This document shows, piece by piece, positions 45,309 to 54,066 of a DNA stretch of 54,107 nt. The stretch covers positions 1 through 54,107 of the IMG/VR virus record IMGVR_UViG_3300005617_000340. One strand, written 5' to 3'. This stretch comes from a virus. The notes beneath the pieces were generated by a model, which was given only the letters and a program-made list of their open reading frames with translations, did no database searches and was not told the DNA's origin. Position 1 is the stretch's first letter, and the number at the start of each line of letters is the position of its first letter. A program made the translations under genes and the position numbers.

Positions 45309-45553
45309 TGGATGGTCTCCGGATCGTAGTCTTCCATTCTGAACTTTATTGATCCTTCTTGTGAAGTCATATAGAACCGCACCGGTTTGGGGATTCGGCT
45401 TATATCGATTGACTCTTTGATCACTGTTGCCTCTATATTGACCGGACCCATTACAATTCCGTTGTAGTCAATAACAACAGGCGGTTTCTTCTTGAACTTC
45501 AGAAAGAAGCTAGCTAAGAGACTGCCGAGGAATGATCTTCTGTTTAGCGTCAT
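45296..45553 (-). CDS. Twin-arginine-type N-terminus, small protein (85 aa)
   Basis: 85 residues. NRRSFLGSLLASFFLKF is a Tat-like twin-arginine signal with a short hydrophobic stretch, followed by a beta-rich mature part (VVIDYNGIVMGPVNIEATVI). Probably exported or membrane-anchored. Related at its N-terminus to the neighbour at 45550. Confidence 0.7.
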   Translation of the reverse strand: MTLNRRSFLGSLLASFFLKFKKKPPVVIDYNGIVMGPVNIEATVIKESIDISRIPKPVRFYMTSQEGSIKFRMEDYDPETIQWPE

Positions 45554-45681
45554 AGTGTCTCCAGGACTTCAGCGGCGTAGATTTGAAACCAGCGAAGGAC
45601 GATACTATCGGGCTGGCTTGGTTGAATATGAATCAAGACAAAGCCAGCAAAGACACTTCCGAGAAAATCCCGTCTATTCAT
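45550..45681 (-). CDS. Twin-arginine-type small protein (43 aa)
   Basis: MNRRDFLGSVFAGFVLIHIQ..., 43 residues. Twin-Arg motif RRDFLGS and hydrophobic stretch as in the next gene, but almost no mature domain. ATGA overlaps at both ends place it in the same operon. Confidence 0.62.
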   Translation of the reverse strand: MNRRDFLGSVFAGFVLIHIQPSQPDSIVLRWFQIYAAEVLETL

Positions 45682-45908
45682 CTGAGACTCCCATTAAGGT
45701 GATTTCGACAATTGCCTTTATGTGTGAGTGGTACCTCGCCAGTCGATGTAGATGAATCGTAGATGTACTGACAACCATCGTATTCAATCTCTTGGATCTG
45801 AGGGCGAGTATAAGCGCGAGGGGCCGGCAGACTATACAGACCCAGGAGTGTGCAGATGGTTAGAACAGAGCCTATAACAAAACCCTTGTTGAAGATTTTA
45901 TTATTCAT
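45678..45908 (-). CDS. Membrane-anchored or secreted small protein (76 aa)
   Basis: 76 residues, MNNKIFNKGFVIGSVLTICT..., one N-terminal hydrophobic helix (FVIGSVLTICTLLGLYSL) then a polar domain with two Cys (YDGCQYIYDSS, HKGNCRNH). Fits a lipoprotein-like or spanin-like partner but lacks a clear lipobox. Confidence 0.66.
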   Translation of the reverse strand: MNNKIFNKGFVIGSVLTICTLLGLYSLPAPRAYTRPQIQEIEYDGCQYIYDSSTSTGEVPLTHKGNCRNHLNGSLR

Positions 45909-46043
45909 CTATTTCGCCTCCAGAATAGTTCTAATTTCAATTAGGATGGCCGATATTCTAAGCAATAATCCCACTAGAATTCCGGTCATCACACAAATAG
46001 CGAAGAATATTAGGAGAAGCCGATCTTGCATCTTCTCACTCAT
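45909..46043 (-). CDS. Single-helix membrane protein (44 aa)
   Basis: [20 protein letters not shown]..., 44 residues with one transmembrane helix. Its start overlaps the end of recA, and a 17-base start region (GGAGGCGAAATAGATGA) is repeated at its own end for the next gene. Confidence 0.62.
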   Translation of the reverse strand: MSEKMQDRLLLIFFAICVMTGILVGLLLRISAILIEIRTILEAK

Positions 46044-47088
46044 CTATTTCGCCTCCCCTCACTTTCAGTCTCTTTTCAGCCATGACTGCTTCTCTGATTC
46101 TGGTCTCGATCTCCGAAGCGAGTTTTTTATCTCCGACTAAGCGCGCGACGGCCGCAGGTCTGCCCTGGCCGATCTTCTCTCCGGCATAAGAGAACCAGGC
46201 TCCGGACTTCTCGACGATCTTATTGTCGACGGCAAGATCGAGCAGGTCGCCTTCCCGCGAGATTCCCATCCCGTAAATAATATCGAACTCGGCCTCTCTA
46301 AACGGAGGCCCTACTTTATTCTTCACAACCTTCACTTTAGTCCGACCGCCCACGATCTGACTATCTTCGCCGGTGCCGGCCTTGAGTTGACTGATTCTTC
46401 GAATATCTAATCGGACACTCGCATAGAACTTGAGAGCTCGTCCACCGCTCGTTGTCTCTTTGGGACCGAAGCCACCGAAGCTCATGATCTTGTCTCGAAT
46501 TTGATTTATAAAGATCAGACAGGTATTGGTCTTACTCACAATAGCTGTCATCTTCCGGAGCGCCTGAGACATCAATCTTGCCTGAAGCCCCGGTAAAGAA
46601 TCTCCCATCTCTCCGTCTAGCTCTGCTTTCGGCACGAGCGCAGCCACACTATCGATCACTACCACATCCATACCACCTGACTGAATGAGGGCCTCACATA
46701 TTTCTAACGCCTCTTCACCTGAATCCGGTTGACTGATAAAGAGATCATCGATGTTCACGCCAAGTCTTGTCGCGTATCCGGCATCCATCGCGTGCTCACT
46801 ATCTATGTACGCCGCCACGCCTCCGGCTTTCTGAGCTTCAGCCACGATATGTAGAGCGAGAGTCGTCTTGCCTCCGGACTCCATCCCTGAGATCTCCACG
46901 ATTCTTCCCCGCGGTACTCCCCCAACCCCGATAGCCAGATCCAGGCTCAAACAACTCGTCGTAATGGCCTCGACTCTCTCAACCCTCTCATCACCCAATC
47001 TCCTGATCGTCCCTGATCCGTATTTCTTCTCTAACTGCTTCACCGCTTCTGCAATTGCTTTCGATCTCGGGCTGTCATCTCTGGACAT
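46036..47088 (-). CDS. recA: RecA recombinase
   Basis: 350 residues, full bacterial length. Walker A is GMESGGKTT instead of the usual [37 protein letters not shown] (Walker B), [11 protein letters not shown] and the L2-like [14 protein letters not shown] segment are all present. Catalyses ATP-dependent strand exchange for repair and recombination-dependent replication. Start overlaps the preceding gene by 14 bases. An unusual gene for a phage, where UvsX or annealing proteins are commoner. Confidence 0.95.
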   Translation of the reverse strand: MSRDDSPRSKAIAEAVKQLEKKYGSGTIRRLGDERVERVEAITTSCLSLDLAIGVGGVPRGRIVEISGMESGGKTTLALHIVAEAQKAGGVAAYIDSEHAMDAGYATRLGVNIDDLFISQPDSGEEALEICEALIQSGGMDVVVIDSVAALVPKAELDGEMGDSLPGLQARLMSQALRKMTAIVSKTNTCLIFINQIRDKIMSFGGFGPKETTSGGRALKFYASVRLDIRRISQLKAGTGEDSQIVGGRTKVKVVKNKVGPPFREAEFDIIYGMGISREGDLLDLAVDNKIVEKSGAWFSYAGEKIGQGRPAAVARLVGDKKLASEIETRIREAVMAEKRLKVRGGEIDE

Positions 47089-47761
47089 AAATCTCCTTTT
47101 TGATTTCCTTTTTAACGCCTTCCCACATACTCAACTCTTCCTGGAGTTTCTTAATCTTTGCTCGGATCTCTCGTCTCTTAATCCCGATCGCCTTTGCTTT
47201 TTCTCTTTCCGGTGACTCCGGTATCTCCGGACCCACCACCTGCATCCAGTAATCCGGCGCCTCCCAATCTCCCCACCCAAAGCCATCGAATCTCATATCT
47301 TTCGGCTCGGTCCAATACCAGTCATCAGTCTCTGGTCTGTTTAGGCTTATTCCAATCACAACCACTCCAAGCGGCGGCTTTTCATCTTCCGTCTTGATCC
47401 AGGTCATGGTCTTTGTTTGAGATTGGCAATCACACTCTCTACCGCAAAATACCTCACAGTCAGATCGATGCGAGGTCGCTGTCTTTCCTTCTCGTCTTTC
47501 TGACATAGGCTCTCCTATTCCCATCTTAGACTTCACATAACTCTCCCAAAGAAACTGCCCTTCAGGACTCAAGGCCGATTCTTCTCGGATCCTTCGCATA
47601 GTCCGCTCGATCTCCGGCCCAATGTCCGTCGCCGGCTGCGGCTCCGCAAACTCCACCACAACCCCATCGAATCTCCTAATCCTCTCAGGCATAAATCTCC
47701 TAACGATCTCCGTCAATTCTCTAATCTCTTCCGGTGTCGCACTCTCTACTGAATGTTGCAT
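47075..47761 (-). CDS. DUF551-domain protein
   Basis: 228 residues from [20 protein letters not shown] (a frame six codons longer is open). A Cys-rich centre ([11 protein letters not shown]), then [19 protein letters not shown] ... [16 protein letters not shown], the DUF551 pattern common in phages, and a basic helical C-terminus. DUF551 has no known function. Confidence 0.75.
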   Translation of the reverse strand: MQHSVESATPEEIRELTEIVRRFMPERIRRFDGVVVEFAEPQPATDIGPEIERTMRRIREESALSPEGQFLWESYVKSKMGIGEPMSERREGKTATSHRSDCEVFCGRECDCQSQTKTMTWIKTEDEKPPLGVVVIGISLNRPETDDWYWTEPKDMRFDGFGWGDWEAPDYWMQVVGPEIPESPEREKAKAIGIKRREIRAKIKKLQEELSMWEGVKKEIKKEIYVQR

Positions 47762-47964
47762 AAAACCTTCTCTACACAAGGATCACATACTAATGCCTCA
47801 AAATTCTCATTACATGCCTCATTCCGACACATCAAGTAATCCCCACATCCCACACATCCATGTAAATGCCACGCATCTACTACACTCCCATCCTCTCCCC
47901 GCAACCTCACATTACCTTTCCAGCCTTCCGGCATCCCCAACCCATCACTGTCATTTACTGTCAT
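47746..47964 (-). CDS. Zinc-finger-like protein (72 aa)
   Basis: 72 residues, MTVNDSDGLGMPEGWKGNVR..., with CVGCGDYLMCRNEAC and [10 protein letters not shown]. Overlaps the genes on both sides. Confidence 0.68.
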   Translation of the reverse strand: MTVNDSDGLGMPEGWKGNVRLRGEDGSVVDAWHLHGCVGCGDYLMCRNEACNENFEALVCDPCVEKVLCNIQ

Positions 47965-48142
47965 TCCATTCTCCTTCCCATATCTTTCCCATCTCCGGCA
48001 ATTCCCCCTCCCAATCCACCATCCCTACCTCTCGCCTCTGATGTAACATTCCCTCTCCCTCAACCGTCACCTCCAATACCAACTTCTTATACCCAGTCAT
48101 TGGACTCTCAAATACTCTCACTGCCCACAACGCTATCTTCAT
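47951..48142 (-). CDS. Small hypothetical protein (63 aa)
   Basis: 63 residues, MKIALWAVRVFESPMTGYKK..., beta-rich and G-rich in codon choice. Overlaps both neighbours (ATGA-type). Confidence 0.62.
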   Translation of the reverse strand: MKIALWAVRVFESPMTGYKKLVLEVTVEGEGMLHQRREVGMVDWEGELPEMGKIWEGEWNDSK

Positions 48143-48930
48143 ATCTCTTCATACCCCCGTCTCTGCTTCTCCTGTGTCAATGCCCTCTCCATACTCCATC
48201 CCCGATGTAGCCTCCCCGTCAACAACCCCCGATCCCACCCATACTCCTTCGCCCACTCCACAATCCGCTTCCTCTCCCCCTTGTACTCCCTCATCCCATC
48301 ACACTTCCTCATAGGCTTCAAAATCGCCTCCCTCTCATCCATTCCCCTCTCTACCCTCTTCCTCACTTGCCCCGGCTTCTTCCCCTTCTTCCTCGCCCAC
48401 CTGCTCATACTCTCCGTCTTCTCTCCTATCGTTACCAAATGTAACCCTCTCCGCGTCCTGTTGTTATACAGTTCCTCCCTCGTCCCCCATTTCACGTTCC
48501 CCGGCTCATACCCCTTCCCTAAATCGATCCTACATAAAACTCCACCCTCCGGTCGCTTTCCCATATCCCTCAAAAAGTTCTTAAATAAATTCCATCTCAC
48601 ACTTACCTCAATCCCCCTCCCTCCATAATCCCCATACCTCGGATTCTTCTCGTTCCTACACCTCTGCTTCATACTCGACCACGCCCGGTGCTCACCCCGA
48701 TACCTCTCCACAATCCTCCTGTCTACCCACTCCACATTCCCAGGCCCAAATTCCCCCTCCCGATCATCCCTCATTAACATGTGCCACTCACTCGGCCTCT
48801 TCCCCATATCCTCCAGGAAATTCTCAAACTTCTCCCATCTCTCACATACCTCACCCCTCCATCTCATCGCCTCCCATAACTTGTACTCCTTCGTGCTCGA
48901 CTTCGCCTCCACCTTCTTTCCCTTTCCCAT
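48139..48930 (-). CDS. Duplicated AP2/NUMOD-like DNA-binding protein
   Basis: 263 residues. The central HRAWSSMKQRCRNEKNPRYG-DYGGRGIEVSVRW ... DMGKRPEGGVLCRIDLGKGY-EPGNVKW is the AP2/HNH-associated DNA-binding domain of phage homing proteins. The N-terminus has a decayed second copy (EYKLWEAMRWRG, DMGKRPSEW, GPGNVEW). The C-terminus has two NUMOD1-like repeats (SMSRWARKKGKKPGQVRKRV and VEWAKEYGWDRGLLTGRL). No catalytic HNH triad is visible. Purine-rich coding strand unlike most neighbours. Confidence 0.78.
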   Translation of the reverse strand: MGKGKKVEAKSSTKEYKLWEAMRWRGEVCERWEKFENFLEDMGKRPSEWHMLMRDDREGEFGPGNVEWVDRRIVERYRGEHRAWSSMKQRCRNEKNPRYGDYGGRGIEVSVRWNLFKNFLRDMGKRPEGGVLCRIDLGKGYEPGNVKWGTREELYNNRTRRGLHLVTIGEKTESMSRWARKKGKKPGQVRKRVERGMDEREAILKPMRKCDGMREYKGERKRIVEWAKEYGWDRGLLTGRLHRGWSMERALTQEKQRRGYEEI

Positions 48931-49784
48931 AGAAACCTAGTTTCCTCCCCATAAATCTCTGTCTTATCCCTGATACAATACTCCCTCCCTTCCTCCTTTT
49001 CAATAACTATTTCCCATATCCTCAAACCCACATGGAACTTCTAAAAATTTCGCGAACATTGGTGGAGGGGTAGTGTATCCTGGCATCTCTGCCCCTTGAC
49101 TGCATGCGGTTGACCCTCTGCCTTGACCCTCTGACCCTCTGCCATGCCCATGTCTGACCCTCGCAACCGGGCAACCGGGCAGTCATTGTAATGCAATTAC
49201 ACCTAACAAACTTACAGAATTACACGTAAGGCGAACATCGAAAATACACGAAAATAATGCAAGTATCATTCCATAAAAAACGCGTTTAAATGACTTGTAA
49301 GGCATTTTCCCTAGTGTTACCCTTTGTTTGTTTTCAACACTTTAGACTTTGCCCTTGTCTGTATACCCTCTGCCTGTAAGTGTTGTATTTATTAGCATGG
49401 GCAGAGGGTCAAAAATCGCTTGTGATACCCTCATATTTTGCGAAATTTGCAGGGTCAGGGCAACCGGGCATGATCTCTGCCCCTGACCCTCTGCCCTGAC
49501 CCTGACCGGGCATGCGCGAGGCATACATGATGACCGGGCAAGCGGTCTGCCTTGACCCTCGCAACCGGGCAACCGGGCAGGCAGACATGCAGGGTATACA
49601 TGATAGATACAAGGCAGACCGGGCAGACCCTCACAAAGGGGCATCAAAAAAAGATGTTGCAATGGTCAACCGCTTGTGATACTATCCCACCTAGTTTGAT
49701 GGTAGTTTGAACGCAACCGCTTTGTTTGGCCACCTTGCAAGGTGCGTGCTAGGCAAAGCGGAAAACGCGAAAGGGGATTTTTCC
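48931..49784. other. Gene-poor region at the left edge of the word-repeat island
   Basis: 854 bases without a convincing gene. From about 49080 it is built from a small set of words (ACCGGGCA, GACCCTCTGCC, GGGTC). No rRNA, tRNA or clear promoter was found. AT-rich stretch 49190-49330. Confidence 0.6.
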
Positions 49785-50474
49785 ATGCCTCGCGCAAAGA
49801 AACGAAAAACGTTTGACTTGCAAGCGGTCAAGGCAACCCTGACCGCTTACTACATGGTAGATTGCAGGTTGAGTGTATACCGTGACCGCATGCAGGCAGA
49901 GGGTAAAGGCAGACCGGGCAAGGTGGCTTTTATCAAAGGCATACAGGCAAAGGGTAAGCATGCCAAACGTGTTACGCGTGACTTGATTCGAACCATGAAA
50001 CGTATCAATCGGGCATCCATTCTGACTAGTGAACACTGGAAGGGTTTCAGAGATTTGGCTTTTGAGTTTGACCCTTTCAGGTTGCCTGCTAGACGTGACC
50101 ACTTGATGAAACGTACAAGGGGCAAGGTATACGGGCATGCAGGCAGATACAATGGCCGCATGCCCCTTGCCAAAGGGGCAGAGGGTCACGCATACACGCT
50201 AGAGAATGGCGCGCCATTACCCTCTGCCTTAGATTTGCAGGTTGCCCGGTCTTATAGTGAACACAAGGCAGAGGGTCAACACTTGAATGCAACCCTGACC
50301 GCTATAGCAGAGGGTAAGGCAGAGTATCACCTTGCAACCCTGCATGATCTCGCAAGCATGGTTGCCCGGTCACTTAGATTGACCCTCGCGCAACCGCAAC
50401 CGGGCAACCTTAGACTTGCCCCTACAGGCAGGCAGTCAGTTATAGGCATGCCTCGCATAATCAAACGAACGTAA
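49785..50474 (+). CDS. Hypothetical protein in the word-repeat island (229 aa)
   Basis: 229 residues from MPRAKKRKTFDLQAVKATLT. Strongly basic, His- and Arg-rich, no membrane segment. The start is chosen after the inverted sequence at 49730; an in-frame start at 49707 exists. Codons repeat the island's words (QPGN, KAEG, VARS). A terminator follows at once. Unknown, possibly nucleic-acid-binding. Confidence 0.62.
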   Translation: MPRAKKRKTFDLQAVKATLTAYYMVDCRLSVYRDRMQAEGKGRPGKVAFIKGIQAKGKHAKRVTRDLIRTMKRINRASILTSEHWKGFRDLAFEFDPFRLPARRDHLMKRTRGKVYGHAGRYNGRMPLAKGAEGHAYTLENGAPLPSALDLQVARSYSEHKAEGQHLNATLTAIAEGKAEYHLATLHDLASMVARSLRLTLAQPQPGNLRLAPTGRQSVIGMPRIIKRT

Positions 50475-50477
50475 AGA

Positions 50478-50519
50478 AAAGCCACCTTGACCGGGCAACC
50501 GTTTAAGGTGGCTTTTCTT
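50478..50519 (+). terminator. Rho-independent terminator
   Basis: AAAGCCACCTT and AAGGTGGCTTT form an 11-bp stem around a loop containing ACCGGGCA, followed by TTCTT. Ends the 49785 gene. Confidence 0.8.
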
Positions 50520-50653
50520 GTGAGGGTCTGAATTGAGAATGGCATGGCGCAATACTGGCAAAGGGTCAACCGGGCAAGGTGACTTGCTGACCGCTTGCCA
50601 GTGTCGCGCAACACTTAGAAATGCGAAATTTCGAATGTATAAGGTGACTTAAC

Positions 50654-51379
50654 ATGGCAAACTCAAAGGCAGACAAGAAAGATGGTCAGAACGTGACCGC
50701 AACCGCTAACAATGCAACCGCCAAGGCAGAGGGTCTGACCCTTGCAGGTATAGGGGCATCCGCTTTGACGCAAGCCATGCCCCTGATAGCAGGGGCATAC
50801 GGTACGGTTTTCGAACAAGTCAAAACCAAACTGGCCGATAAGTTTGATGCTGACTTGTTCTGGTCAGGGGCATACACGAAAAACGCAAAGGGTCAGGATA
50901 CCCTTGATGCAATCGCCAAACGTCAAGCGGTTGCAACCCTGACCGGAATAAACCCGAATACGGGCAGACCGCTTTTCAAGACAGACAAACTGGCCGCGAG
51001 GGTTTTCGGTTGGTTTTCTCCCATAATTCGGGCAGGCATCCGCAGCATGGCCGAATTCGAGCAAGCCATCGAACGTTTCGGGTCTGCGGAATTAGTCTTT
51101 CGCTACGCCATCGATTTGGGGCCAGTCATTAACTTTGGGCGCAAAGTAGCGGATGCGTTCAAACTCAACCGCAAAGCCACCGTCAAGGTGGCGATTGCAA
51201 ACTTTGACGTTGCCAAGCATGGCGAATTCGCAACCCTGCATTCAAAGGTTGCGGTTGCACAGACCGCAGACCCTACGGTTGACATGTCGAATTTCTATGA
51301 ATGGTCAACCGTGACACTGGCCGCGAGGGTTGAGTCTAACAAACTCGCAACCGTCAAGAAATTGACTGCGGTTGCGTGA
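50654..51379 (+). CDS. Alanine-rich hypothetical protein (241 aa)
   Basis: 241 residues from MANSKADKKDGQNVTATANN. Ala-rich with a mid-region AARVFGWFSPIIRAGIRSMA and ELVFRYAIDLGPVINFGRKV. Same repetitive word usage as the 49785 gene and its own terminator. No family recognised. Confidence 0.65.
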   Translation: MANSKADKKDGQNVTATANNATAKAEGLTLAGIGASALTQAMPLIAGAYGTVFEQVKTKLADKFDADLFWSGAYTKNAKGQDTLDAIAKRQAVATLTGINPNTGRPLFKTDKLAARVFGWFSPIIRAGIRSMAEFEQAIERFGSAELVFRYAIDLGPVINFGRKVADAFKLNRKATVKVAIANFDVAKHGEFATLHSKVAVAQTADPTVDMSNFYEWSTVTLAARVESNKLATVKKLTAVA

Positions 51380-51422
51380 TACCCTGACCGGGCAACCGGG
51401 CAGACCCTTTCAAGGGGCAGAG

Positions 51423-51456
51423 AAAGCCACCTAGTTCATTCTAGGTGGCTTTTTTT
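51423..51456 (+). terminator. Rho-independent terminator
   Basis: AAAGCCACCTAG-TTCATT-CTAGGTGGCTTT with a seven-U tract. Shares its stem core (AAAGCCACCT) with the terminator at 50478. Confidence 0.85.
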
Positions 51457-52091
51457 GTGTCTGCCTTGTTTGCCCCTGCATGCCAGTCAATTATTGACTA
51501 CAGGCAATTGCAGGGGCAGTACACAAGGCATGGGCAGTATTGACCGGGCAGACCGGGCAAGGTGACTTGCTTACTCTGCAAGGTTGTAATTCTGGTATCG
51601 GGTTTTAATAGGTGACTTGCAAAACCCTTAACGCGTGACCCTCTGCTAATGGGTCTGACTGGACAGGCAACCGCTTTGCCTGACTACGGCATGAGAGATC
51701 ATGACCCTTAGAATTGCCAGTCAGTTAATGGCTTGAAACGTTGGGCCATTGCCTTGATTCGACAAACGAACGGGCAGAATGCAACCGGGCAACCGGGCAA
51801 GTATGGTCATTAGAGCAAGTCTCAAAAGTGACCCTCTATTGTCAGGTTGAACGGGTCAACCTTGATTCTAGCGTCAAGGTTGAACGTCAAAGCGGTAACG
51901 GAAAAGTAGCCTTGCGGCCATAACTCTGTCGCTGTTTTGCGTGACGTGCGAATTTTCGCTTTCCTCGCAAGACATGATTGCCAGACGTGTGCAGGTTGGC
52001 GCCCAGGTACTCAACCATCCCGGTTGCGGTACACTGACCGTCAATTGCTTAGTCACCGATCGGGTAACAGATCAGAGATCGGCCGGCAGTA

Positions 52092-52108
52092 GGTCGGGTA
52101 GTGATACC
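52092..52108 (+). repeat. 17-base direct repeat, copy 1
   Basis: GGTCGGGTAGTGATACC, repeated identically at 52267-52283 (175 bases apart) in the non-coding region. Confidence 0.75.
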
Positions 52109-52266
52109 CGATAATCCAGAGGCGATGACTTTTCCTACCTACGACTGGCCGGTCAACCTTTAGTGACCGGAATGCAAACCGCGTAAGCGGGGCAAACGGT
52201 GTTTCCAGTCGACCGTACGAATCTGGCCAGGTGACTGCGCCCAGGTTCAAGTGGCCTTTTGATATG

Positions 52267-52283
52267 GGTCGGGTAGTGATACC
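52267..52283 (+). repeat. 17-base direct repeat, copy 2
   Basis: Second copy of GGTCGGGTAGTGATACC. Both copies are followed by a C/T-GA-AA tail. Confidence 0.75.
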
Positions 52284-52641
52284 TGACAAGTCATGCCCTG
52301 ATAACTCACAACCCATACTTAATCAATTCCAGGTACGGCACAGACGCCAGAACTGTGAATTGCTTAAGTTCAAGTTGTGAGCTCGCGTCGCGAGATCGGG
52401 TGAGCAAGACACCAGAAAGGGAGGGTCACTTATAAAAGCTCAAGTCATGCGCCTGTGACCGCGTGACTCAAAAGAAGCCGCTTTGGTACGCCTCAGAGGT
52501 TCTCAATCCTGTCGGGTTATGCCAGAGACGCACATAGTCACAAATCTGCCAGTCAACGGCAGCGTGCCCATTCTTTTTGGGGAGTTGATCTCGAGATCCC
52601 GCGCTCGGTGGATCTCGCGAACGCACTAACAAACCCGAGTT

Positions 52642-52772
52642 CGGTACTCCATGCCAGTGAGGCGACAAAGCACTCACAGTCTCTGTAGTTCTCGACCCGC
52701 TATCCTCGTATTCGCGAGTGGCAGGCGGGAGAGAGAGACCAGGACAAGCTGCTCAGTGAGCATGGAGTACCG
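52642..52772 (+). ncRNA. Long structured RNA in gene-poor region
   Basis: Outer 12-bp perfect stem CGGTACTCCATG/CATGGAGTACCG. Inside are GTCTCT/AGAGAC, CCCGC/GCGGG and an apical CTCG/CGAG, so most of 131 bases folds as a nested rod. Strand not certain. Similar in design (long perfect closing stem) to the RNAs at 25532, 28983 and 33125. Confidence 0.55.
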
Positions 52773-53218
52773 ATTTAATTTGTATTTCACCATGGAAGAA
52801 ACCACATTTTTATTGGTCTTTTCGCTACTTTTCGTGTCAGACCAATCTCAACAATCCAACCTCGCAAACCCATTTATCAACACTTACGGACTTGTACCGC
52901 GTCAGGATCGCGTGTCAGGCATAGTTAACTAAAACTAAACCTGCTGAAAACACACCACTTACTTCGATACTCACCACATGCCCATACCTCACTCCACCAT
53001 TCAGTTTGTTAACTTGAGTTAACCGTTTTGAGCTAACCGGGTTGAACTTTGCGTCGCCCGCGCGAGAAATCTCAAACGACGAACAACGTTTGAGGTTTTG
53101 TTACCCTTGATCCTGCAATGACCTGGTATTAATCAGGAAAGTGTACCAGTGAAATGGAACAATGTGCAATCACGGTCTGTAACTTTTTGAAACAATCTTA
53201 TAGAGTCAGGAGGGGATA
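52773..53218. other. AT-rich intergenic region with an inverted repeat
   Basis: No convincing gene. Contains repeated GTTAAC/GAGTTAACC-like words (53005-53045) and CTCAAACG/CGTTTGAG at 53071-53094, a possible operator before the rightward genes at 53219. Confidence 0.5.
53071..53094 (+). promoter_or_regulatory. 8-bp inverted repeat, putative operator
   Basis: CTCAAACG and CGTTTGAG around an 8-base spacer, ~125 bases before the ATG at 53219. Confidence 0.35.
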
Positions 53219-53392
53219 ATGGCAGATATGATAGAGGGTATAACAGACACGACTGAGGCGATACTGAGGGATTGGAGAGAGGATCGAAAGAGCGAGTATA
53301 TGTATCCTTCGGTAACGGGTAGATGGGAGGGATGCAGGTATCCGGAGCCTTGTCAGTGTAATGGGTGTAAGTGGGATGAGGATCCGAGGTAG
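53219..53392 (+). CDS. Small hypothetical protein (57 aa)
   Basis: 57 residues, MADMIEGITDTTEAILRDWR..., preceded by AGGAGG. C-terminal CQCNGC is a possible zinc half-site. G-rich codons as in the 48139 block. Confidence 0.65.
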   Translation: MADMIEGITDTTEAILRDWREDRKSEYMYPSVTGRWEGCRYPEPCQCNGCKWDEDPR

Positions 53393-53403
53393 GGGAGGGG
53401 ATT

Positions 53404-53598
53404 ATGGTATGTCCTGGGTGTGGAAGCGAGGACATGTTTGCGGTGGCGGGATGTTTACAGGAGATGGAGTGTTACGAGTGTGAGGTAGTGAGTAAGAATC
53501 CTGATGCAGACTGTCACTGTGAGAAGTGTTGTTGGTGTGGGCGACGGGAAGATGATGGGGGATTAAACAGCTTAGGTTCTGTGCAGGAGAGATACTGA
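53404..53598 (+). CDS. Zinc-binding small protein (64 aa)
   Basis: 64 residues, MVCPGCGSEDMFAVAGCLQE..., CPGCG, CYEC, CHCEKCCWCG, a rubredoxin- or treble-clef-like Cys arrangement. Likely binds one or two zinc ions. Confidence 0.72.
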   Translation: MVCPGCGSEDMFAVAGCLQEMECYECEVVSKNPDADCHCEKCCWCGRREDDGGLNSLGSVQERY

Positions 53599-53677
53599 GC
53601 ACTGCCAATTGGTTAACAGGTGCTTTGTTATTTCATAAAGCCTGCACGGAACCTGGGGTAAACAGGGAGGGGGAAAG

Positions 53678-53923
53678 ATGGCAACGATTGGGGATATTAA
53701 TCAGAGGGCATTCTTGGCGGCGGCCAGGGAGATGAGGTATCAGGTAGATGGTGCAGCGGGGAAGCACAGTGAGCGGCACAATGAGTTGAGTTACCGGTGT
53801 CGGATCCCTGAGCACATGTGGGATGACTTTCAGGAGTTGTATGTGGGTAAGGGAGGGGATGCAAGTTTTCTGGAGTATCGAGATGGGAATGGGAGAACTC
53901 AAGTTGATGCAATTTGGGTGTGA
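53678..53923 (+). CDS. Hypothetical protein (81 aa)
   Basis: 81 residues, MATIGDINQRAFLAAAREMR..., with GGGGGAAAG upstream. Alpha then beta (FLEYRDGNGRTQVDAIWV). Unknown. Confidence 0.68.
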   Translation: MATIGDINQRAFLAAAREMRYQVDGAAGKHSERHNELSYRCRIPEHMWDDFQELYVGKGGDASFLEYRDGNGRTQVDAIWV

Positions 53924-53992
53924 GTCCTATTAGCCTTATCGACCTGGGTGCAAGGATCCGGTCATGCGTAGGGCACAGGACTCAGAAGCGGG

Positions 53993-54028
53993 ATGGCAGC
54001 TTGGTAGGGAGATCAACCAAGCTGCCAT
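53993..54028 (+). terminator. Long hairpin, probable terminator
   Basis: ATGGCAGCTTGGT pairs perfectly with ACCAAGCTGCCAT (13 bp, 10-base loop), followed by TCTTGTGTT. U-tract is poor, so an RNase site or transcript stabiliser is also possible. Confidence 0.5.
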
Positions 54029-54066
54029 TCTTGTGTTCGGATGACGTGTGTAATAAGGAGAAGATT

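Larger units (their letters stand above)
51457..52641. other. Non-coding region with direct and inverted repeats
   Basis: No convincing gene. The word-repeat vocabulary ends near 51900. GGTCGGGTAGTGATACC occurs twice (52092-52108, 52267-52283); CCGGTCA/TGACCGG forms a dyad near 52147; TCGCGAGATC near 52388 is inverted near 52612. This could be an origin, partition or regulatory region, but no replication protein is adjacent. Confidence 0.5.

Noticed and set aside
51741-52677. Short frames in the repeat-bearing non-coding region
   Set aside because: No start signals, no family resemblance, and direct repeats run through them.
52651-52932. 93-codon rightward frame
   Set aside because: Overlaps the long perfect stem RNA at 52642-52772, has no ribosome site, and its product is low in protein-like features.
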